From Ruminococcus sp. (GTDB taxonomy: Bacteria; Bacillota_A; Clostridia; Oscillospirales; Ruminococcaceae): 13,983 nucleotides of DNA. The position numbers and the translations under genes were made by a program. The stretch is from assembly GCA_017418765.1 (NCBI GenBank), contig JAFOMV010000109.1, positions 1 to 13,983 of the forward strand, given 5' to 3'. Every line of letters starts with the position of its first letter. Position 1 is the first letter of the stretch. Positions 6,567 through 13,983 of this stretch are shown in pieces. A model generated the notes under the pieces. The model was not told the origin of the DNA. It ran no database searches and worked only from the letters and a program-made list of their open reading frames with translations.

Positions 6567-7385
6567 TCAGTCCTCCGCAATATCGACAGTTTTGGCTATC
6601 TGTCGGACTGTGTCGATATCGTTGCCGATTATCATTACCGTCTGCCACGTGTCGAGGTCGTCCACATCGTACACATCAAGAACGAGCTCATAAGCACCGT
6701 TCTGGGCAGTCCCCTGCTGAACAAACGACTTCATATTGCCGTTATCGTACCAAAACCTCTTGGATTCGATATCCTCACCGAGATCTACCTCCTGGTCGCT
6801 GAGCTTATACGATAAAAAAGTAGGCACCATTATCGCCTTCAGCTCCATGAGCTTATACGTCGCGTTGACCTCTGACGGCGAGAATTTATTGCATTTTCTG
6901 TAGTCGAAGGTATCGCACAGGTAGAGAAAATCGTGGGAATTCTCGGGCTTTTCATAGCCGAGCTTTTTCATTCCTCTGAGCATACGCTTGTCAAAATAGC
7001 CGATTTCCTCAAAGTGCTCCACCAAAACGGCAGGTTCCTCTTTGTCCATAACGCAGACGAGCAGGGTGCGTTTGGAAATATCGTCGTTATCGACGATAAT
7101 ACCCGACTTTATGCCCTCTGTCTCGTCAGGGTACATCCAGTCCAGTCCGTCGGGAGCTTTGAAGTCGATGCCCTTTATCGAGCACGCCCTGAACTCGGCA
7201 GGAACTTCGATATCCGCGTAGGGATACTCCTCAATAATGTCGTTACCTTCAATGAGAAAAGTGGGCAAAATATTGCGCTCCATCATCTTCCACTTGATGA
7301 GAGTCTGCGAAAGGTAATATCCCACGCCGCCCAATACCAGTATCGCTGCCGCAATTCCAATTGCTGTTTTCTTACCTTTTTTCAT
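6567..7385 (-). CDS. Unknown membrane-anchored extracytoplasmic protein (272 aa)
   Basis: I do not recognise the family. From the ATG at 7385 the protein starts with basic residues (MKKGKKTAIG) and one hydrophobic stretch near residues 8-26. No cysteine follows in lipobox position, so an uncleaved anchor or a signal peptide is likely, with the remainder outside the membrane. That remainder is acidic and mixed alpha/beta in appearance, with aromatic-rich segments such as DFLYLCDTFDYRKC, and ends DIDTVRQIAKTVDIAED. A weak resemblance to secreted lipoprotein-like proteins of unknown function is possible. AAAGGCGG lies a few nt before the ATG; a TTG start 15 nt upstream would include that site. 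It follows purB by 57 bp and touches rimM, so it belongs to the same transcription unit. Confidence 0.8.
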   Translation of the reverse strand: MKKGKKTAIGIAAAILVLGGVGYYLSQTLIKWKMMERNILPTFLIEGNDIIEEYPYADIEVPAEFRACSIKGIDFKAPDGLDWMYPDETEGIKSGIIVDNDDISKRTLLVCVMDKEEPAVLVEHFEEIGYFDKRMLRGMKKLGYEKPENSHDFLYLCDTFDYRKCNKFSPSEVNATYKLMELKAIMVPTFLSYKLSDQEVDLGEDIESKRFWYDNGNMKSFVQQGTAQNGAYELVLDVYDVDDLDTWQTVMIIGNDIDTVRQIAKTVDIAED

Positions 7386-7442
7386 ATATCCGCCTTTCAA
7401 ATCGGAACGCCCACTGCATTCTGATTCCTGAGCTCTCAGCGC

Positions 7443-8882
7443 TCAGTTCTTCATCTCAAAGTTCTCGCCGAGAAGCTCCTTGTTTGCTTCGAGTATCGGA
7501 TTAATGCACTCCGCGAGGAACTCGTCCACCTGCTGAGGGCTTCTTCCCACGTAATTCTCGGGCTTGAGCACTGCTTCAAGCTCCTCCTTCGTTACCATGA
7601 ACATCGGGTCAGCCTCGATAAGTTCGCAGAGGTTGTTGTCGAGACCTCTCTCCTTAACGTTTGCACCTGCCTCCATAGAGTAATCCATGATCCTGTCGTG
7701 GAGTTCCTGACGGTTGCCGCCCTTCTTTACAGCGTCCATCATGATGTTCTCGCTTGCCATGAAAGGAAGCTCAGCCATTACTCTGCGTCTTATCATCTCA
7801 GGATATACAACTATACCGTTTGTAACGTTCATCATGATGTTGAGGATAGCGTCAACACCGAGGAATGCCTCAGCTACGGAGATACGCTTGTTTGCGGAAT
7901 CGTCAAGAGTTCTCTCGAACCACTGTGTACCTGCTGTGAATGCAGGGTTGAGGCTGTCTATTATTACGTAACGTGCAAGGGAAGTGATTCTCTCGCATCT
8001 CATAGGATTGCGCTTGTAAGCCATAGCAGATGAACCGATCTGCTTCTTTTCTCTTGGTTCTTCCATTTCCTTGAATGACTGGAGAAGTCTCATATCATTT
8101 GAGAACTTGCTTGCTGTCTGAGCAATATCGCTGAGGACTTCAAGAACCTTTGAATCCACCTTACGTGAATAAGTCTGACCCGAAACAGGAACAACTGCAT
8201 CAAAGCCCATTTCCTCAGCTATCATCTTTTCAAGCTGCTTTATCTTGTTTGTATCGCCCTCGAAAAGCTCCATGAATGAAGCCTGAGTACCTGTAGTACC
8301 CTTTGAGCCGAGAAGCTTTAATGTGGACATACGGTACTCTAAGTCCTCGAAGTCCATGAGAAGCTCGTTGAGCCAGAGAGTTGCTCTCTTGCCTACAGTA
8401 GTGAGCTGCGCAGGCTGGAGATGTGTGTAAGCCAGACAGGGCATATTCTTGTACTGGTCTGCAAACTTAGCCAGATTGTTCATAACATTGAGGAGCTTTC
8501 TGCGGACAACTTTGAGAGCATCACGCATGATGATAACGTCTGTGTTATCGCCTACATAGCATGAAGTTGCGCCGAGGTGGATGATACCTGCTGCATCAGG
8601 GCAGGCCTGACCATATGTGAATACGTGAGCCATAACATCGTGACGGGTTATCTTTTCACGCTCTGCTGCCATTTCGTAGTCAACGTCATTGATGTGTTCT
8701 TCAAGCTGCTTTACCTGTGCCTCAGTAACAGGGAGACCAAGCTTCATTTCAGCTCTTGCGAGAGCCACCCAGAGTTTTCTCCAAGTGGTGAATTTCTTAT
8801 CAGCAGAGAAAATATACTGCATTTCCTCGCTTGCATAACGTGTACAGAATGGGCTTTCATAGCTTTTGATATTATCGCTCAT
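7443..8882 (-). CDS. purB: Adenylosuccinate lyase
   Basis: PurB removes fumarate from SAICAR and from adenylosuccinate, so it acts twice in purine synthesis, in the cytoplasm as a tetramer. The 479-residue protein contains RHDVMAHV at 80-87, THLQPAQ at 153-159 with the conserved His, and the fumarase/lyase signature GSSAMAYKRNPMRCE at 283-297 with the catalytic serine loop. The length and the AMAYKRNP form fit the longer PurB group found in Clostridia and in animals. AAAGGAG lies about 9 nt before the ATG. The promoter is about 290 bp upstream with an unusually long structured leader between. Downstream genes follow closely on the same strand without a clear terminator, so purB is likely the first gene of the rimM-trmD transcription unit. 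Confidence 0.97.
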   Translation of the reverse strand: MSDNIKSYESPFCTRYASEEMQYIFSADKKFTTWRKLWVALARAEMKLGLPVTEAQVKQLEEHINDVDYEMAAEREKITRHDVMAHVFTYGQACPDAAGIIHLGATSCYVGDNTDVIIMRDALKVVRRKLLNVMNNLAKFADQYKNMPCLAYTHLQPAQLTTVGKRATLWLNELLMDFEDLEYRMSTLKLLGSKGTTGTQASFMELFEGDTNKIKQLEKMIAEEMGFDAVVPVSGQTYSRKVDSKVLEVLSDIAQTASKFSNDMRLLQSFKEMEEPREKKQIGSSAMAYKRNPMRCERITSLARYVIIDSLNPAFTAGTQWFERTLDDSANKRISVAEAFLGVDAILNIMMNVTNGIVVYPEMIRRRVMAELPFMASENIMMDAVKKGGNRQELHDRIMDYSMEAGANVKERGLDNNLCELIEADPMFMVTKEELEAVLKPENYVGRSPQQVDEFLAECINPILEANKELLGENFEMKN

Positions 8883-8910
8883 GACCTTTTACTCCTTTAA
8901 AAACAATACT

Positions 8911-9170
8911 TGCGCTCAGGCGCATAATTTTTCATTGTGATCAATGTCTGCTCAACAACTAAGAATCGGCTTTATATAGCTTTTTAATTGTCAAAGTGCA
9001 AGAAAAATGGTATCGATAATTATTCCTGCACTTTGCTTTGCCGCTCAGGGCAAAATGAGCTTGACATAAAGAAATGTGATGTGCAAATCCCTCATGTTAT
9101 AAAAGATCTGCGCTCCCCGAACGAAGTTCAGGGCAATAACCGCCTTACAGCGGTTGTTGAGTACACATTA
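8911..9170 (-). ncRNA. Highly structured leader RNA of purB, class not identified
   Basis: The transcript from the promoter at 9174-9202 has a leader of about 285 nt. Its start is complementary to its later part: CTCAACAAC (9161-9153) pairs with GTTGTTGAG (8959-8951), and beyond a 3x3 loop TAATGT (9170-9165) pairs with ACATTG (8947-8942), giving about 15 pairs that enclose some 190 nt. Inside are AACCGC/GCGGTT (9138-9155), CCCTGAAC/GTTCGGGG (9115-9133), ATGAG/CTCAT with an inner stem (9055-9095), TTTGCC/GGCAAA (9037-9054) and CAAAGTGCA/TGCACTTTG (8992-9035). Two further hairpins, CATTG/CAATG (8933-8946) and TGCGC/GCGCA (8911-8924), lie before the ribosome site; the first competes with the enclosing helix. 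Candidates are a purine-related riboswitch, a 6S-like RNA processed from the leader, or a new class. I found no motif of the known purine, PRPP or T-box classes. Confidence 0.55.
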
Positions 9171-9173
9171 GTA

Positions 9174-9202
9174 ATTATAGCATTTTATTCATGCTGTGTC
9201 AA
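9174..9202 (-). promoter_or_regulatory. Consensus sigma-A promoter of purB and its leader
   Basis: The minus strand carries TTGACA (9202-9197), a 17-bp spacer and TATAAT (9179-9174), a perfect consensus. Transcription should begin near 9167-9170, right at the first strand of the enclosing helix of the leader RNA. This position supports a designed 5' end for that structure. Confidence 0.85.
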
Positions 9203-9250
9203 TCAAATTATCCATACGGCAGACGCCTCTGTGCGAAAAATTCACAGATC

Positions 9251-9284
9251 AAAAAATCAGCGGATACCTCATGGATATCCGCTG
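9251..9284 (-). terminator. Intrinsic terminator of the GH9 gene
   Basis: CAGCGGATA and TATCCGCTG (9258-9266 and 9276-9284) form a nine-pair stem around a 9-nt loop, beginning 6 nt after the stop codon. On the minus strand the stem is followed by A and then six T. This is a strong, standard terminator separating the GH9 gene from the purB promoter 49 bp downstream. Confidence 0.88.
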
Positions 9285-9290
9285 TGATGG

Positions 9291-12200
9291 TTATTCGGGA
9301 AGGCTGTCGATCAGTTTCAGCAGGAATTTCTGTATTGCTAAAGCGTCCTTATTTGTAATTCCGTCACCGACATTGCAGCAATCCGCATTAACTGCGCCGT
9401 TTGGCTTGATGACATATTTGCTGGGATTTGATATGCTTGCCATTATGTATACGGCGTCAGAGATATCTACACGGCTGTCGCAGTTAGCATCGCCGTATAA
9501 TACCGTGCCGGGAGCTGCTGTGGAGAATGGATTTACAGGTATTGTATATGACACAGCTGATGATGTTGTTGTGACAGTGGTTGTGGATGTGGAAGTAGTC
9601 TGTACAGGTCTGATAGCCGAAGTAACTACGGGAGTTTTTATATCCTTGCCGTCAGCTGTATCCTGAAGTATGGAGGCTACGCTTGCAAGTGAGGCGTTAA
9701 GCTGCAATGCAGGTGTATTCTCGAAAAATGCCTCTGTATTGTCAACATAGCATTTCTGAGCTGCCAGCAAGCCTTTTTTCATGCCGAGGCTTCCGGCTAT
9801 ATTGTCTGCAAGACCTGCTGCGGGGCCGCCTACAAGAACTCCGTCGGGAGCTTTCGGGAATGAAGCGTCTATGCCGTTAGCCCACCATTTGTGGTATGGA
9901 TTTTTAGCGGTATATTCACCGTAGCCTGTAACATATGATATTCCCAGACCGTTTCTGCCCATGAGGTAGTCCATAGCCTCTGCTGCGGAATCGAGATATT
10001 GCTGATCGCCTGTGAACTCGTATGCATATGCGATCAGAAGCGCATTATTGGCAACATAGCCGTTTGACTGGTATTCATATCCTTCAATATACAGCGGATC
10101 TCCAAAGCCCCAATTATCTGAATATTGAATTTGTTCCATAGGGATACCCATGCCGTTTTTGTAGCCGTCCATAGAGTCAAGGTAACTGCCGGCAGCTCTT
10201 TTAAGCGAGCTTATGAGTACATCCTTGTCTTCGTCATTCAGCTTTTCCTGATTCAGCAGAAGCGAGATATTGCCGAGACCTGATGTGTAGATATCGGAAG
10301 CAAATGTGTCAGCAACTATGTCAGTGTGGTATAAAGAAAATCTTCTGCTGAAAGTAAAGGCTTTCTCGTTTAGTGATTTGTAAGTGTAATCATTGTAACG
10401 GGGTGAGTATGAGCTTATATCACTATAATAATCCTTATTGCCTGTTGAAGCGAACAGCTCACAGCCTGCCCAGTAGAATTCATCCATTGCGAATTCATCA
10501 CCGTAAGGCTCTGCGCCTATAGCCTGATCCACCGGCGCAAACTGAGGGTCTTCTCTATAATCACCATAATTGACATCTATCTGGGATTTCCTGTCTTTCA
10601 GTACGCTGTAAGCCTTTTCTGCGGCAGCAAGACACTTATCGGCAAATTCATTATCAATGCCTTTCCACAGACGGGCTGCCTGTGCGGCACAAGCGGCAAA
10701 GTCTGCGGTAGCGGCATACGTAGGCGGCTTGACGATACGTACTACTCCGTCATAATCGCCGATGTAGTCCCAGGGCTTTATCCCTATGCCTACATATTTA
10801 TGATCCTGCACCTTATGGTAGACCATGCCTGCACAGTTCTTGCCCCAGTAAGGGTCCTTCTCGTCAACGATCATTTTCATCATCCATTCCAGTTCGTACC
10901 TTGCTTCATCAAGGATATCAGGATAACCGTTATCGTTTTCGGGGACAGACAGCAGCTTTCCGTCATCGAATTTGCTGCTTGTGCCGTTTCTCTTTGCGAG
11001 CTCATAGGCGTTCTGCATATTCCATACCGAGAAAGCTCCGTTTATGACTGACTTGCAGTTGTCTGCTGCATCGGTCCATCCGCCTGAGACATCTATCTGA
11101 TATTCCGTGTCACCGTCGAATTTATCGGCTTCGGGCATATAGAATTTTACCCATTTACTCTGAACATAGGCTTTATCATTGCTGTCGGGAGCATCATGTG
11201 AAAGTGATTCCTTGTCGCCCGATGTTATATGCTCGGCTTCTATCTTTATGCCTGAGCGGCTCTGATAGAAATAGTTAAGGGCATCTGTGACAAGCCTGTC
11301 GGTGTAAGCTTTATCACGTATGGTTATCTTATGGGATTCGTTCATACAGCAGCTTTTGAAGCCGTCAGACCACATCAGCTTGTCTCCGTCGGGTTTGGTG
11401 TCATAAAAACCTTCGTGGCCGAAGTAGGCTGTGTCTGAAACGCCGACTGTATCTTTGACAAAGATAGTGTACTCACCTGGGATATCAAAGTCGGAGAAGT
11501 CGAGTATCTGAACGTATTTTCCTGAGTCCTTCTGTATTGTTCCGTACGCCGCAGATCTGGTCTCGGTATTTCCTGCTGTTTCATCGGTGACTACAGAAGA
11601 AGCTTTGCCTGAGTATACAGCCTTGCCGTTCATATCACGTATCTCAAACTCACAGGGGTCTGGGTTGTCGGTGCAGTATGAGGCTCTTTTTCTGAGCTTG
11701 GTGAAATAGCCTGCCTGATCTGTGCGGACGTTGCTTTTTGGCCTTACTATGCCGAAGTCGGGCTGTCCGACAGGAACATCGGCTGATGTGTTGTCAGTCA
11801 GCTTGAAATTATCGAAAGTAAGTATGGAACCTGCCGGCATACCTCTGTCGGGCTGACCGTAAGCGCCGAGATTATCGGCATAATGGAATGCCCATTCGGA
11901 AGGACCTGAAAAGTTCCCCCTGGCAATAAAGGTGTCTGAGAACTCAACGGTCTTGCCTGCTTCGAGCTGCAAAGGGGTATACTCTGCTCCTCCGAGAGCG
12001 TTCCAGTGGTCTATTGAGCCTGAGTAGTTGCCTATCCTCGAATAGAGGTAACCGTCAGCATCCGGCGTTACGGAAAAGCTTAATGTATACTCGTGTCCCT
12101 GCATGAGGTAAAGGCCTCTTAGACGCAGCTGGAGGTCACTTCTGTTATTAGTGCCCTCAGGATTGATTATTTGAACTCTGAGAGCACCGTCCCTTACCTC

Positions 12201-12404
12201 AAATGTCTGTTTTGCAGGCTGAGATTCAACCACCCTCCAGGGAAGAAGAACGGGGTCAGTGTCGAAATTTGTGTCGATGAGGGTAGCTTTCGGCTCTGAT
12301 GGTTCAGCAGATGCTGTCATCGGCATTACAGCCGTGACGGAAGAAGACAGCATAGCAGCAGCGACAAGGCTGCCTGTGACAGCTTTTGATATCTTGCGTT
12401 TCAT
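9291..12404 (-). CDS. Secreted dockerin-bearing family 9 glycoside hydrolase (cellulase-like cellulosome subunit)
   Basis: The 1037-residue protein should act outside the cell on cellulose or related beta-glucans and bind a cohesin of a scaffoldin. Domains in order: signal peptide 1 to about 33 (MKRK..., TASA cleavage), a CBM4-like carbohydrate-binding module near 40-205, an immunoglobulin-like CelD_N domain near 217-332, the GH9 barrel near 345-915, a Ser/Thr-rich linker at 929-965, and a dockerin at 970-1035. The dockerin has two calcium-loop repeats, GDANCDSRVDISD and NADCCNVGDGITNKD. The barrel keeps the two aspartates in GGWTDAADN (D445, D448), where most members have DAGDH, and the NPYHKWW and VLVGGP regions. 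The usual acid glutamate (STNEVAINWNA) is replaced: the matching stretch reads FFENTPALQLNASL, with Thr897 at that place. A perfect AAAGGAGG lies 8 nt before the ATG. It is a single-gene unit with its own promoter and terminator. Confidence 0.95.
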   Translation of the reverse strand: MKRKISKAVTGSLVAAAMLSSSVTAVMPMTASAEPSEPKATLIDTNFDTDPVLLPWRVVESQPAKQTFEVRDGALRVQIINPEGTNNRSDLQLRLRGLYLMQGHEYTLSFSVTPDADGYLYSRIGNYSGSIDHWNALGGAEYTPLQLEAGKTVEFSDTFIARGNFSGPSEWAFHYADNLGAYGQPDRGMPAGSILTFDNFKLTDNTSADVPVGQPDFGIVRPKSNVRTDQAGYFTKLRKRASYCTDNPDPCEFEIRDMNGKAVYSGKASSVVTDETAGNTETRSAAYGTIQKDSGKYVQILDFSDFDIPGEYTIFVKDTVGVSDTAYFGHEGFYDTKPDGDKLMWSDGFKSCCMNESHKITIRDKAYTDRLVTDALNYFYQSRSGIKIEAEHITSGDKESLSHDAPDSNDKAYVQSKWVKFYMPEADKFDGDTEYQIDVSGGWTDAADNCKSVINGAFSVWNMQNAYELAKRNGTSSKFDDGKLLSVPENDNGYPDILDEARYELEWMMKMIVDEKDPYWGKNCAGMVYHKVQDHKYVGIGIKPWDYIGDYDGVVRIVKPPTYAATADFAACAAQAARLWKGIDNEFADKCLAAAEKAYSVLKDRKSQIDVNYGDYREDPQFAPVDQAIGAEPYGDEFAMDEFYWAGCELFASTGNKDYYSDISSYSPRYNDYTYKSLNEKAFTFSRRFSLYHTDIVADTFASDIYTSGLGNISLLLNQEKLNDEDKDVLISSLKRAAGSYLDSMDGYKNGMGIPMEQIQYSDNWGFGDPLYIEGYEYQSNGYVANNALLIAYAYEFTGDQQYLDSAAEAMDYLMGRNGLGISYVTGYGEYTAKNPYHKWWANGIDASFPKAPDGVLVGGPAAGLADNIAGSLGMKKGLLAAQKCYVDNTEAFFENTPALQLNASLASVASILQDTADGKDIKTPVVTSAIRPVQTTSTSTTTVTTTSSAVSYTIPVNPFSTAAPGTVLYGDANCDSRVDISDAVYIMASISNPSKYVIKPNGAVNADCCNVGDGITNKDALAIQKFLLKLIDSLPE

Positions 12405-12420
12405 GTTATATCCTCCTTTT

Positions 12421-12452
12421 ATGTTATAATGTTGTTATATACATTATAACAT
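12421..12452. promoter_or_regulatory. Perfect 12-bp inverted repeat over the GH9 promoter (probable operator)
   Basis: ATGTTATAATGT (12421-12432) and ACATTATAACAT (12441-12452) are perfect reverse complements 8 bp apart. The right arm contains the GH9 -10 element and the spacer contains the expected start site, so a dimeric protein bound here would block transcription. Because transcription starts between the arms, a hairpin in the mRNA is unlikely. The AT-rich arms lower the significance somewhat, but 12 of 12 pairs is well above expectation. Confidence 0.6.
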
Positions 12453-12471
12453 CCTGACACCACAATGTAAA
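12443..12471 (-). promoter_or_regulatory. Sigma-A promoter of the GH9 gene
   Basis: The minus strand has TTTACA (12471-12466), a 17-bp spacer and TATAAT (12448-12443). The start should lie near 12437, leaving a leader of about 32 nt with the strong ribosome site. Confidence 0.8.
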
Positions 12472-12570
12472 GAGAAAACTGTTGCTTATGCAAAAAAATA
12501 TCAGTTAACTAAATGTGCTGAGGACTGCAAAACAGTATTTATAACCAAAAAAACGTATCTCGTGGTTTGC

Positions 12571-12582
12571 GTGTTTAAACAC
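12571..12582. repeat. Palindrome GTGTTTAAACAC abutting the glyQS -35 element
   Basis: This 12-bp perfect palindrome ends one base before TTGACA of the glyQS promoter. It could be a regulator site or chance; no second copy was seen in the window. Confidence 0.35.
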
Positions 12583-12611
12583 TTGACATTTTATTGTCTA
12601 TGCGTTAAAAT
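12583..12611 (+). promoter_or_regulatory. Sigma-A promoter of glyQS
   Basis: TTGACA (12583-12588), a 17-bp spacer and TAAAAT (12606-12611) precede the gene. The start should be near 12618, giving a leader of only about 34 nt, too short for a T-box. Confidence 0.8.
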
Positions 12612-12651
12612 AGAATGTGACTATTAAAATATAAAAGCGAGGTTGCTTATT

Positions 12652-13983
12652 ATGCTGAAAAATAATGAAAAAGTTATGGACAAGATCGTAGACCTTTGTA
12701 AATCCAAGGGCTTTGTTTACCCGGGCTCCGAGATCTACGGCGGTCTTGCAAATACATGGGACTACGGCCCGCTTGGTGTTGAGCTGAAAAAGAACATCAA
12801 GAACGCATGGATGAAGAAGTTCGTTCAGGAAAACAAGTACAACGTCGGCCTTGATTCCGCTATCCTCATGAACCCGCAGACTTGGGTGGCTTCAGGTCAT
12901 ATCGGCGGATTCTCAGACCCTCTTATGGACTGTAAGGAGTGTAAGACACGTCACCGTGCCGACAACCTTATCGAGGATTTCGACGGCACTAACGTTGCAG
13001 GCTGGTCAAACGAGCAGATGATGGATTACATCAAGGAAAAGAACATCGTTTGCCCTAACTGCGGCAAGCAGAACTTCACTGATATCCGTCAGTTCAACCT
13101 TATGTTCAAGACATTCCAGGGCGTTACCGAGGACAGCAAGAGCGAGCTTTACCTCCGTCCCGAAACTGCTCAGGGTATCTTCGTAAACTTCGCAAACATC
13201 CAGAGAACAACTCGTAAGAAGGTACCATTCGGTGTTGCTCAGGTAGGTAAGTCATTCCGTAATGAGATCACTCCCGGTAACTTCATCTTCCGTGTACGTG
13301 AGTTCGAGCAGATGGAGCTTGAGTTCTTCTGCAAGCCGGGTACTGACCTTGAATGGTTCGATTACTGGAGAAGCTATTGCAAGAACTTCCTCCTCTCACT
13401 TGGCCTGAAGGAGGAGAATATCCGTCTCCGTGACCACGATCAGGAGGAGCTCTGCTTCTATTCAAAGGCTACAACAGACTTCGAGTATCTTTTCCCATTT
13501 GGCTGGGGCGAGCTCTGGGGCGTTGCTGACAGAACAGACTATGACCTTACACAGCACATCAACACCAGCGGCAAGTCACTGGAATACTTCGATCCTGAGA
13601 CAAACGAGAAGTACATCCCTTACGTTATCGAGCCATCCCTCGGTGTTGAGAGACTTTTCCTCTCAGTTGTAACAGAAGCTTACGATGAGGAAGAACTTGT
13701 ATCTACAGACAAGAACGGCAACGAGAAGAAGGAAGTTCGTACAGTTATGCACTTCCATCCTGCACTTGCACCTTTCAAGTGTGCAGTTCTCCCACTGGTA
13801 AAGAAGCTCACTCCCAAGGCTGAGGAAGTATACGAAATGCTTTCAAAGAAGTTCATGGTAGACTTCGACGAGGCCGGTACTATCGGTAAGAGATACCGCC
13901 GTCAGGACGAGATCGGTACTCCATTCTGCATCACAGTTGACTTTGACACTATCGAAAAGGACAACTGCGTAACAGTCCGTGAC
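12652..13983 (+). CDS. glyQS: Glycyl-tRNA synthetase, class II dimeric type, 3' end cut off
   Basis: The enzyme charges tRNA-Gly with glycine in the cytoplasm. The 444 visible residues read openly to the right edge. They show [18 protein letters not shown] at 25-42, a zinc-knuckle-like pair CKEC at 94-97 and CPNC at 134-137, [12 protein letters not shown] at 169-180, motif 2 around [19 protein letters not shown] at 202-220, and motif 3 [10 protein letters not shown] at 328-337. The anticodon-binding domain begins near 370. This is the single-chain homodimer type, not the alpha/beta tetramer. GAGG lies about 9 nt before the ATG; an internal ATG at codon 9 has no ribosome site. Codon use is strongly biased (AAG, AAC, TTC, CGT), as expected of a highly expressed gene. 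It is divergent from the GH9 gene across 247 bp. Confidence 0.97.
   Translation, partial: MLKNNEKVMDKIVDLCKSKGFVYPGSEIYGGLANTWDYGPLGVELKKNIKNAWMKKFVQENKYNVGLDSAILMNPQTWVASGHIGGFSDPLMDCKECKTRHRADNLIEDFDGTNVAGWSNEQMMDYIKEKNIVCPNCGKQNFTDIRQFNLMFKTFQGVTEDSKSELYLRPETAQGIFVNFANIQRTTRKKVPFGVAQVGKSFRNEITPGNFIFRVREFEQMELEFFCKPGTDLEWFDYWRSYCKNFLLSLGLKEENIRLRDHDQEELCFYSKATTDFEYLFPFGWGELWGVADRTDYDLTQHINTSGKSLEYFDPETNEKYIPYVIEPSLGVERLFLSVVTEAYDEEELVSTDKNGNEKKEVRTVMHFHPALAPFKCAVLPLVKKLTPKAEEVYEMLSKKFMVDFDEAGTIGKRYRRQDEIGTPFCITVDFDTIEKDNCVTVRD

Noticed and set aside
8883..9170. T-box, purine or PRPP riboswitch before purB
   Set aside because: No GGUGG-type T-box sequence, no purine-riboswitch core and no ykkC-like core could be found in the leader.
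8988..9287. 99-codon plus-strand frame in the purB leader region
   Set aside because: Its codons simply follow the structured leader, promoter and GH9 terminator of the other strand. No ribosome site or recognisable protein feature.
9196..9666. 156-codon plus-strand frame with a valine-rich end
   Set aside because: It is the reverse reading of the GH9 Thr-rich linker and dockerin; the repeats come from ACA/ACC codons on the other strand.
13430..13672. 80-codon frame inside glyQS
   Set aside because: Out-of-frame reading within the conserved synthetase catalytic domain.
1..13983. CRISPR array, tRNA or rRNA gene, transposase or phage gene
   Set aside because: No regularly spaced direct repeats, no tRNA T-arm with cloverleaf arms, no rRNA-like segment and no recombinase motifs were seen on either strand.

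Overview
The window looks like chromosomal DNA of a cellulolytic Ruminococcus or close relative (Clostridia, Firmicutes). This rests on a secreted family-9 glycoside hydrolase ending in a dockerin of the kind used in ruminococcal cellulosomes, on AGGAG-type ribosome binding sites with TTGACA/TATAAT promoters, on an HPr protein with both His15 and Ser46, on a SpoIVB sporulation protease, and on a class II dimer-type glycyl-tRNA synthetase. The species is inferred, not proven.

Layout. Positions 1-2237, minus strand: the start of an exopolysaccharide or capsule transcription unit. A consensus promoter and a potentially pseudoknotted leader precede a polyprenyl-phosphate sugar phosphotransferase, which overlaps by 4 nt a mannose-1-phosphate guanylyltransferase running off the left edge. 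Positions 2383-4178: an unrecognised small membrane protein (minus) diverges from spoIVB (plus). Positions 4179-4655: spoIVB converges on ptsH (HPr), with a strong terminator between them and a perfect promoter upstream of ptsH. Positions 4656-4934 carry no gene. Positions 4935-8882, minus strand: a probable operon purB - unknown anchored protein - rimM - small membrane protein - trmD, with repeat-like hairpins just before trmD. Positions 8883-9290: a consensus promoter and a leader of about 285 nt for purB, rich in inverted repeats and closed by a long end-to-end helix. Positions 9291-12404, minus strand: the dockerin-bearing GH9 gene, with its own terminator and a promoter overlapped by a perfect 12-bp inverted repeat. 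Positions 12652-13983, plus strand: glyQS, divergent from the GH9 gene and running off the right edge.

How the genes work together. The polysaccharide genes supply GDP-mannose and the lipid-linked first sugar of a surface polymer. RimM and TrmD serve ribosome and tRNA maturation, and purB serves purine synthesis, so the central operon is a growth unit. HPr links sugar uptake to carbon catabolite control. The GH9 enzyme is an extracellular cellulosome component.

The observations most worth following are the structured purB leader RNA, the operator-like palindrome on the GH9 promoter, the apparent loss of the usual GH9 catalytic glutamate, and the pseudoknot plus coupled nine-codon leader peptide before the sugar transferase gene. 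Most genes here are ordinary housekeeping genes, and no defence or mobile system was seen.
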